The position numbers and the translations under genes were made by a program. 64,000 nt of DNA, from assembly GCF_000525915.1 (NCBI RefSeq), contig NZ_AODH01000004.1, positions 42,827 to 106,826 on the forward strand. Direction: 5' to 3'. The notes beneath the pieces were generated by a model that saw only the letters and a list, made by a program, of their open reading frames with translations, did no database searches and was not told the DNA's origin. Shown piece after piece: positions 58,230 through 64,000 of the stretch (within the stretch, counting starts at the first letter, position 1; each line of letters opens with the position of its first letter). The stretch is from Brochothrix campestris FSL F6-1037. GTDB taxonomy: Bacteria > Bacillota > Bacilli > Lactobacillales > Listeriaceae.

Positions 58230-58296
58230 AACAGAGAGCCTCCCGACATTATTCAGGGGAGGCTCTCTGTTTGTAGACAAAGTCTAATTCAATGTC
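58230..58296 (-). terminator. terminator hairpin with conserved block, copy D (reversed)
   Basis: On the minus strand the block ATTGAATTAGACTTTGTC (58271-58296) leads directly into the hairpin ACAGAGAGCCTCCC/GGGGAGGCTCTCTGT (58230-58272). It terminates the pirin gene and, for the plus strand, any read-through from suf. Confidence 0.8.
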
Positions 58297-58339
58297 ATTT
58301 ATTTTCTAAGTTATTTGTTTCTAACCGATTTATTTAACG

Positions 58340-59335
58340 CTAGGACTTCAACTGATCCGCTGACGAAAAGCGTGGTTGATCAGCCGCTATTTTAGGGTCA
58401 TGGCTATCCCACGGCCAGCCACCAAATTGTGTCACTTCAAAATCGGCATAGGCTTGTTCAACTTCTGCACGCGTAGTCATCACAAATGGGCCATAAGCAA
58501 AGACCGGTTCATCAATCGTCTGACCGATAAACACCATAAAGGTCGTGTCAGCTGTGGCTTCAAAGGTTGTCGGCTCATCATCGGTATAAACGAGTAATGT
58601 TTTTGCTGGAATGACGGAGTCTTTATGAGTGAGGCTACCGCTCATAACATACAGTTGTACCTTAACATCAGTTGGATAAGCCGGAATCACAAAGTGATTG
58701 CCAGCCTCGATTTGACCATCCCAGACATTGATGTGATGGTTGGCTTCAAAGCCATAAGAACTGGCAGGGGCACTGCCAGAGACGGCATCATCGTAACGGC
58801 CAACGAGCACTTTTAAATAATTTTTAGCAGGGTTTGTTTCAGCCAATGGCACGACTGGAATCGTTTCACGCCAATGCATTTGGTAGGCCGGCTCGCCCAT
58901 TTTTAAACGTTTGGGCATGTTGAGCCAAATTTGGACGATTTCAAACGGATTCGGCTGCTCGGTTTCAATCAAAGGAAACATTTCAGCGTGCTGAATGCCC
59001 TTACCTGCAACCATCCATTGCACATCGCCATCAGCATAGCGGCCACTGTTACCAAATGAATCGAAGTGGTCGATTACCCCCTTACGTGCGTATGTAATCG
59101 TCTCAAAACCACGGTGTGGATGTGCGGGAAAACCCGGCACATGGCGGCCATGATACATTTTCCAGCCCCGTGTTTTACTAAAATCATTGCCTTTAATCCA
59201 GTCAGTCGGGTATTCACTCGGTGCCATGTTACCGTCGCCACTAGGATAAGTATCCGTGTGATGACCGACTAAAATAAAGGGGTTTTGCACCGGGATTCGG
59301 GCTGAATCGACCGGATAAGCTTTACCTTTCATCAT
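58340..59335 (-). CDS. pirin family protein
   Basis: 331 residues. Cupin motifs of pirins are clear: PAHPHRGFETITYARKGVIDHFDSFGN (metal-binding His/Glu) and QWMVAGKGIQHAEMFP. Some pirins show quercetinase activity; the role is otherwise unclear. AGGAGG before the ATG. Third gene after the MDR and SDR oxidoreductases in the same direction (27-base gap to the SDR gene), probably one operon. Confidence 0.92.
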   Translation of the reverse strand: MMKGKAYPVDSARIPVQNPFILVGHHTDTYPSGDGNMAPSEYPTDWIKGNDFSKTRGWKMYHGRHVPGFPAHPHRGFETITYARKGVIDHFDSFGNSGRYADGDVQWMVAGKGIQHAEMFPLIETEQPNPFEIVQIWLNMPKRLKMGEPAYQMHWRETIPVVPLAETNPAKNYLKVLVGRYDDAVSGSAPASSYGFEANHHINVWDGQIEAGNHFVIPAYPTDVKVQLYVMSGSLTHKDSVIPAKTLLVYTDDEPTTFEATADTTFMVFIGQTIDEPVFAYGPFVMTTRAEVEQAYADFEVTQFGGWPWDSHDPKIAADQPRFSSADQLKS

Positions 59336-59362
59336 CAGAACATTCCTCCTAACGAATGGGTC

Positions 59363-60094
59363 TTAGTTAATACCCATTTGAGTTAACCATTCGTGATAAT
59401 TTGTTTTTAAGCGAAGTGCAATGGAAGCATCAGTAATATTTTGTCCTTCTTCAAAGGCGATGATACCAGCAATGCGTCCCACTTCGACTGCGTCGATATA
59501 ATCAGGACTAGAGTACATCGCACCACGTGAACGCGTATTGATTGGGCCAAGGTTAATATCGTTAATGCGGATTTGGTTCGGATCATTTTCAGCCGATAAG
59601 ACACGACGTAACATTAACTCAGCGGCATTGGCTACTGAAATTGGTCCTGAATGAGGCACGGGTCTGACCGATGAAAGACCAACGATAAAGCTATAGCTTC
59701 CGCGTGGTGCGATATAAGGAATAAACGTTTTCGCGACGATAAAGTGTGTGGTTAAACTACTGTTGATAATGTAATTCCATCGTTCTAATGAAAGGTCGGT
59801 TAATTTATCACCAGACCACCAGCCAAATAAGGAAGAGACCATTGCATCGATTTGACCGTATGTCGCAATAATTTCATCTCTCACACGAATCGCATCTGTT
59901 TCATCAGCAATATTTCCTTCAATAAAATGGAGGTTTTTACCATTCGGTGCAATGTAAGCTTGAACCTTCGCAATTTTAGTCATATTACGCGTCGGAATAA
60001 CGACAGTTGCTCCTTGAGAAACAAACCATTTGGCAATCCCTTCACCAACACTCCCCGTTCCACCAGCGACAACAACAATTTTATCTTTATACAT
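59363..60094 (-). CDS. short-chain dehydrogenase/reductase
   Basis: 243 residues. NAD(P)-binding motif AGGTGSVGEGIAKWF at the start, VVIPTRN deciding cofactor preference, GNIADETDA and a conserved Ser (VGLSSVRPVPHSG). The usual YxxxK catalytic pair is not evident: the region after the Ser reads SGPISVANAAELMLRR, so the protein may be an atypical SDR. Operon with MDR and pirin genes. Confidence 0.85.
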   Translation of the reverse strand: MYKDKIVVVAGGTGSVGEGIAKWFVSQGATVVIPTRNMTKIAKVQAYIAPNGKNLHFIEGNIADETDAIRVRDEIIATYGQIDAMVSSLFGWWSGDKLTDLSLERWNYIINSSLTTHFIVAKTFIPYIAPRGSYSFIVGLSSVRPVPHSGPISVANAAELMLRRVLSAENDPNQIRINDINLGPINTRSRGAMYSSPDYIDAVEVGRIAGIIAFEEGQNITDASIALRLKTNYHEWLTQMGIN

Positions 60095-60117
60095 ACGATC
60101 TCCTCCTTTAGTTTTTA

Positions 60118-61071
60118 TTAATCCTCAGTAGTTAAAATGATTTTTCCAGCGGCGCGATCACTGACGATTAAGCGATGGGCTTCTTGTACACCGGCGACAG
60201 TTAACGGTAATGTTTCAGCAATTTTGAGTGTTAGACCATGTTCTTCGTAAAATTTGAATAAGAATGGCATCACAACCGCATTCGTCATTGCCGGTGTCCG
60301 TGATAAGAAGACGACTTTGACGTTTTTACCGAGGGTATCCTGTGGTAAGGTTGTCATCCCTAAATAAGTGCCGCCTTCTTTCACAAGTTGTAACGCAACT
60401 TTTTCACCCTTATTGAAGAGCGATGCATCAACGACGAAGTCGGCTTTGTTAGCATAAGCTGCTACAGCATCACTGTCACGATAGTCAATAAAAACATTGG
60501 CACCCGATTCTTTGAGGTAGGCTTCATTATGTGCACTTGCGAGGGCAATGATGGTCACATCAAAACTTTTGGCCAGTTGAACGACGAAGTTACCAACACT
60601 ACCTGAGGCACCAACAACAGCGAGCGTATCACCTTTTTTGAGGTCATAAAAACCACCATAGAGCGCCCAATAAGCGGTTGAAGCAGTCGCCGAAAACCCG
60701 GCTGCGAAATCAAGTGGCATCTCAGCAGGGACTTTAAAGACATTGCGCGCGTTAGTTGTTAAATAATCAGCATAGCCGCCAGCGCCAGGTTTGACGATGA
60801 CATTATCGCCGATACTGAGGTTGCTTGCATTGTCATATAATTTAACGACTTCACCAACGACTTCATTACCTAACACATGGAACTGAGCTGGTGCGGCACT
60901 ACGACTCATTTTACCGCTGCGAACGAAGGCTTCAACAGGATTAATGCCAACTTTTTTGACTTTCACCAGCACATTATTCGTCGAATTAAGGGCAATCTCA
61001 CCCGTACGTTCTTCAAACACATCAACGTCACCAAATCGATCAAACCCAATTGTTTTTGCTGTAACCATCAT
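60118..61071 (-). CDS. MDR-family NADPH:quinone reductase-like oxidoreductase
   Basis: 317 residues, zinc-free medium-chain reductase: GROES-like N-domain (LVKVKKVGINPVEAFVRSGKM, LGNEVVGEVVKLY, GAGGYADY) and Rossmann domain (LAVVGASGSVGNFVVQLAK). It probably reduces quinones or enones with NADPH. GAAGGAG precedes the double ATG. A truncated LysR gene lies upstream and may once have controlled this operon. Confidence 0.92.
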   Translation of the reverse strand: MMVTAKTIGFDRFGDVDVFEERTGEIALNSTNNVLVKVKKVGINPVEAFVRSGKMSRSAAPAQFHVLGNEVVGEVVKLYDNASNLSIGDNVIVKPGAGGYADYLTTNARNVFKVPAEMPLDFAAGFSATASTAYWALYGGFYDLKKGDTLAVVGASGSVGNFVVQLAKSFDVTIIALASAHNEAYLKESGANVFIDYRDSDAVAAYANKADFVVDASLFNKGEKVALQLVKEGGTYLGMTTLPQDTLGKNVKVVFLSRTPAMTNAVVMPFLFKFYEEHGLTLKIAETLPLTVAGVQEAHRLIVSDRAAGKIILTTED

Positions 61072-61236
61072 TAAAATCTCCTTCTTTCATCCTTTTATTT
61101 TAGGTAACCCTCTTACTTAAAGTAAGTATACAACGATGTTGAAATAACTGCAAGTCTAGTGCTTGAATAGTTACAAAGGATTAGCCTTAACAAAAAACAG
61201 CTGAGCAATGGTCTGCTAGCTGCCAATCGATACGAC

Positions 61237-61993
61237 TTAATTGTTTACTTCAAGGTATTTTTCCATCAAAATAGCAGCGACAACATCCATAAAGAAACGG
61301 GCACGACGTGAGGGCGTCGCATACTTTAAGGTGATGATACTCGGTTTGGTGACGGAAGTGACGTCTTTAATCGCAACCGCTTGCAACTGATTCGCAAAGA
61401 CGTCGTGAATTTCAGATTGTGGTAAAATCGCGACCCCGATTTTTTCGACGACAAAGTTGAGCAAGGTGAAAATATCTTTGCATTCTAACACAATATTAGG
61501 CGTTAAGTTTTTGAGGCTAAAAAAATTGAGGATGTTTTCGTGGATCGAAAAGCCATCCATCGCACCGAGCATCAACAGCGGATACTTATTAACCTGTTGT
61601 AACGAAATCGCTGGTGTTGCGAGTTGTTGATGCCAGCTCGTCGGCATAACAACAACAAAGGGTTCCTGCTTCAAACGAATGACATCATAATTCGTTAAGT
61701 CGGCTGGTTGTAACATAAAGGCGAGCTCGATTTCTTCAGTTAATAAGAGCTGTTCGAGATAGGCCGAATCGCCCTTATACATTTTAATGAAAACGTCGGG
61801 ATAATGTTGGCGATAAGCGTGGATCATCTCGTGTAAGTATTTGGCACAACTGGTGGCGACACCAATCGCCAGTGTGCCCATAAGTCCACCTTCAAGCGCG
61901 GCGATTTCGGTTTTGACATAATCCAGTTGGTTAATCATTTGTTTGGCATGTTGATAAAGCAAGCGGCCAGATTCGGTCACAGGTCGTTTATTT
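61237..61993 (-). pseudogene. LysR family regulator lacking its DNA-binding domain
   Basis: The frame encodes the last part of the LysR linker helix (VTESGRLLYQHAKQMINQLDYVK) and a full effector-binding domain (GTLAIGVATSCAKYLHEMIHAY, VVVMPTSWHQQLATPAISL, FFSLKNLTPNIVLECKDIFTLLNFV, GVAILPQS). The N-terminal ~60 residues with the helix-turn-helix are missing. Beyond about 61993 the frame runs antisense through an MFS gene, so the apparent ATG at 62043 is spurious. The break coincides with the start of the MFS fragment, so a deletion removed both 5' ends. Confidence 0.85.
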
Positions 61994-62359
61994 GATACGA
62001 AGGACCCCAACTTTATTATGTACCCGGCGTTAATCATCCTCATTATCGGGATGTTTATTTTAAGCCAAACAACAACTGGTGCCGTCTTGCTAATCGCAGG
62101 TGCTTTTATTGGCTTAGGCTACGGGACGTATTTATCGAGCTGTCAAGCAGTTGCGATTAAACAGGCACCGCCACACCGGATTGGCTTAGCAACAGCAACC
62201 TTCTTTATCTTAACCGATATCGGTTTAGGCATTGGGCCATTTGTACAAGGCTATGTTGTGCCAACCTTAGGTTATAAAGGCTTGTATTTAATCTTAGGCT
62301 TTATTTTAATCATCTGTGTGCCATTGCACCATTTCTTGTATGAGAAAAATGAACAATAA
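61982..62359 (+). pseudogene. MFS transporter, C-terminal fragment
   Basis: About 125 residues in frame from 61982: GRLFDTKDPN, the loop motif of MFS transporters, then four C-terminal helices (ALIILIIGMFILS, GAVLLIAGAFIGLGYGTYLSSCQAVAIKQAP, ATATFFILTDIGLGIGPFVQG, GLYLILGFILIICVP). No ribosome binding site precedes the first ATG (62018). It is the 3' third of a 12-helix drug-efflux type transporter whose remainder has been deleted. Confidence 0.85.
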
Positions 62360-62684
62360 GGTGTTGATTAAAGCAAAAAGCAGTCGCAAATAGCGATTGC
62401 TTTTTTTGTACATAACCGAGGAAATGACTGTTTTTTTTTAATAGCTAATCAAACAAGGTGGCGCTAGTTCAAAAAGTGAAAATCGAGTTGCATATTTTTA
62501 TTTTGGCTAGTTATAAGTATCGTTAAAATATTTTTTTGATTAAAACAGTCCTAAATCGCTATTATTTTGTTGTTATATTATAAAATGATTTAATTTTCAG
62601 AATTGTCTCTCTTTTTATGATATAATTTATATACTGGCTATATCACTTGACATGGCCAACCATAAATGGGATGGGGGAATTCTT
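62360..62684. other. intergenic region and promoter of the surface-protein gene
   Basis: After the terminator at 62375-62408 the sequence is AT-rich with no gene. An extended -10 (TGATATAAT, 62616-62624) is the best promoter candidate for the downstream gene. Confidence 0.55.
62375..62408 (+). terminator. Rho-independent terminator after the MFS fragment
   Basis: AAAAAGCAGTCGC pairs with GCGATTGCTTTTT around AAATA, with T-run. Confidence 0.9.
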
Positions 62685-64000
62685 TTGAAGAAAACAAAGA
62701 ACTATGATTTCAAGAAAAGAATTGAGAATAAACGCAAACTAAGAATTCAACAAATTGCAACGGCGGTTGTCGCTTTTGGACTCGTAACTTCGCCACTGTC
62801 AGTCAATTTTAATAAAAACTTATCATTTGATTATCATACTGTTTCGGCAGACACGGCTTCATTAGCACAAGTTAATTTACTTGGCAATACAAGTGTGTCT
62901 CAAACAGCAGTTGGAACAAATGCTTATGATATCACGGTTGCAGGAACAGCCTTAGCTGATCTCGAATTGTTAGGGACAAATCGAAAAGGTGTTGCCCAGG
63001 TTGATTTAAGCAGTATACCTGAAGAATTACGTGATCAGGTGACGATTACATCTGAAGGTGCTCACGTGCATGTCGAATTATTACCAATTACAATGGCCGA
63101 TTTACCAGCCTAGGTAGTTTAGTGAGAGGTCTAACTAATACTGTTGGAACGACTGTTGCCTCTGTCTTGGATTTAGTTAATCAATTAGACAAATCAGTTA
63201 TTCCTAATTCATTAATTACAATCAAAGGGATTGAAGAACTGTCAACAGCAGTTGATGCGTTAAATAATATTGATAAGGCATTAGCTAATTTATTAGCTTA
63301 CGATGAAGATGTGTCTGTCACAGTGGGTGAGAATGGTGAGCTAGTTGCCGATTTTACGGCTGGATTAGGTAATCATCTCGAAAGTGCTGTGAACGATGTT
63401 GTTGTTCAAACGTTGCAAAATGTTGTAACGGCTTTAAATGCTTTAGAAATAAAAATTTTACCTGAAGCTGAAAAAATTCCACTGATTGGACTTGTACCAA
63501 AAACGTTAAATGCATTGATTGCAACAGTTTTCAAAACAGTAACCTCAACAACGTCACTGTTAACAGATGCAATTGGTAAAATATCAGATGGTACAATTGA
63601 TATTGCTAATGATTTATTACAAGTACAAGTATTGGGAGAAATGTCAGTTAATTATAAAAATGTTAAATTAAATATTCCAGAAGAGTCATTAATTAACGCT
63701 GACTTAGCAGGCACATATCCAATTGCAGTTAAGGCTGGAATTTTGAGTGCAAATGTTATTGATATTTCGCTATTATCAGCATTATCAGATACAACGTCAG
63801 TTCCTTTAGTTGTTAATGGTACAAAGGTTGTTGTAACACCTCCTGAAGAAGGAGACGCTGATGCCGATGCTGACGCCGATGCGGATGCTGACGCGGATGC
63901 TGACGCTGATGCTGATGCTGACGCCGATGCAGATGCAGATGCCGATGCTGACGCGGATGCCGACGCCGATGCTGATGCCGATGCTGACGCCGATGCTGAT
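62685..64000 (+). pseudogene. large Asp-Ala repeat surface protein, frameshifted, 3' end outside window
   Basis: TTG 62685 behind GGGGGA starts a long, basic signal peptide (KKTKNYDFKKRIENKRKLR, then a hydrophobic core to about residue 45, cleavage near VSA). The first frame stops at 63113. The next frame, open from about 63110 to the window end, continues LGSLVRGLTNTVGTTVASVLDLVN, suggesting one base lost near 63105-63110 (GCCTAG for a GCCCTAG-like original). A mostly helical, Leu/Val/Ala-rich domain of about 245 residues follows, then PPEEGD and an unbroken Asp-Ala repeat from 63856. Such stalks usually lead to an LPXTG wall anchor, which would lie beyond the window. Probable adhesin or wall protein. 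Confidence 0.8.
63856..64000 (+). repeat. hexanucleotide-type repeat coding for (Asp-Ala)n
   Basis: At least 48 codons of alternating GAY and GCN run to the window edge. Third-base choice varies (GAT/GAC, GCC/GCT/GCG/GCA), so the protein repeat is kept while the DNA repeat is imperfect. Confidence 0.95.

Larger units (their letters stand above)
57930..58339. other. intergenic region between suf and the pirin gene
   Basis: Contains the suf terminator, a weak 21-codon frame at 58105-58170 behind GGGGGTGG that was not accepted as a gene, the hairpin at 58230-58272 and a reversed copy of the terminator-associated block. Confidence 0.6.

Noticed and set aside
61993..62043. N-terminal 17 residues of the apparent LysR frame
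   Set aside because: These codons are antisense to the MFS fragment and do not resemble a LysR helix-turn-helix.

Overview
The window looks like chromosome of a low-GC Gram-positive bacterium of the order Bacillales, most plausibly a Listeriaceae-type genome such as Brochothrix. This is inferred from gene order and regulatory style, not from a marker gene. The order rodA - ArsC/Spx-like gene - gcvH - thioredoxin-like gene - S-box riboswitch - metN/P/Q - sufCDSUB matches what is known from Bacillus and Listeria. Several CcpA cre boxes, a CsoR box and a sigma-B-like promoter before csbD fit the same group. No rRNA, tRNA or CRISPR array was seen.

Layout. 1-4350 is the right end of a prophage: a tail-gene remnant, an XkdX-like protein, a two-gene holin set, a GH25 endolysin with a signal peptide, then an AT-rich accessory pair (Panacea/DUF4065 protein plus a four-helix membrane protein). 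It ends at what looks like an attR site made from the 3' end of the tmRNA gene. 4512-8871 holds two tiny overlapping genes, copper export (csoR-copA) and an RpiR regulator. 9055-11243 is a PTS permease with a TIM-barrel partner under a perfect cre box. 11308-14244 has a tRNA-dihydrouridine synthase and a TetR/ABC-2 exporter pair with twin operators. 14301-19447 is a catabolic operon on the minus strand (PTS EIIC, LacI, alpha-L-fucosidase, GH1) with a promoter, cre box and 20-bp palindromic operator.

19724-32894 carries maa, a HAD phosphatase, small lipoproteins, pyruvate phosphate dikinase with a divergent DeoR regulator, a second methionine-type ABC transporter, fbaA, a PepSY lipoprotein, a lipid kinase, a DsrE-like protein and rlmA. 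33030-33535 is a 120-bp tandem repeat array. 33534-43535 is a maltodextrin locus on the minus strand: malR, two GH13 enzymes, malE-malF-malG, a DUF1189 protein and the msmK ATPase. 43751-47243 holds stress proteins (csbD, GlsB-like), a bacterial nitric oxide synthase, a Nudix hydrolase and RodA/FtsW. 47382-57929 contains gcvH, the S-box met transporter with two substrate-binding proteins, and the suf iron-sulfur operon behind a structured leader. 58340-62359 has pirin, SDR and MDR oxidoreductases and a deletion junction that truncated a LysR gene and an MFS gene. The window ends inside a large cell-surface protein with an Asp-Ala repeat stalk.

At least eight genes are split by single-base shifts, six of them at A/T runs of 7-8 bases. 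This looks more like systematic homopolymer sequencing error than real gene decay. The most novel-looking items are the prophage Panacea/membrane-protein pair, a ~92-bp structured intergenic element present twice with its own terminator hairpins, a conserved block that sits directly upstream of several intrinsic terminators, the 120-bp tandem array with hairpins, and a nested two-stem leader before suf.
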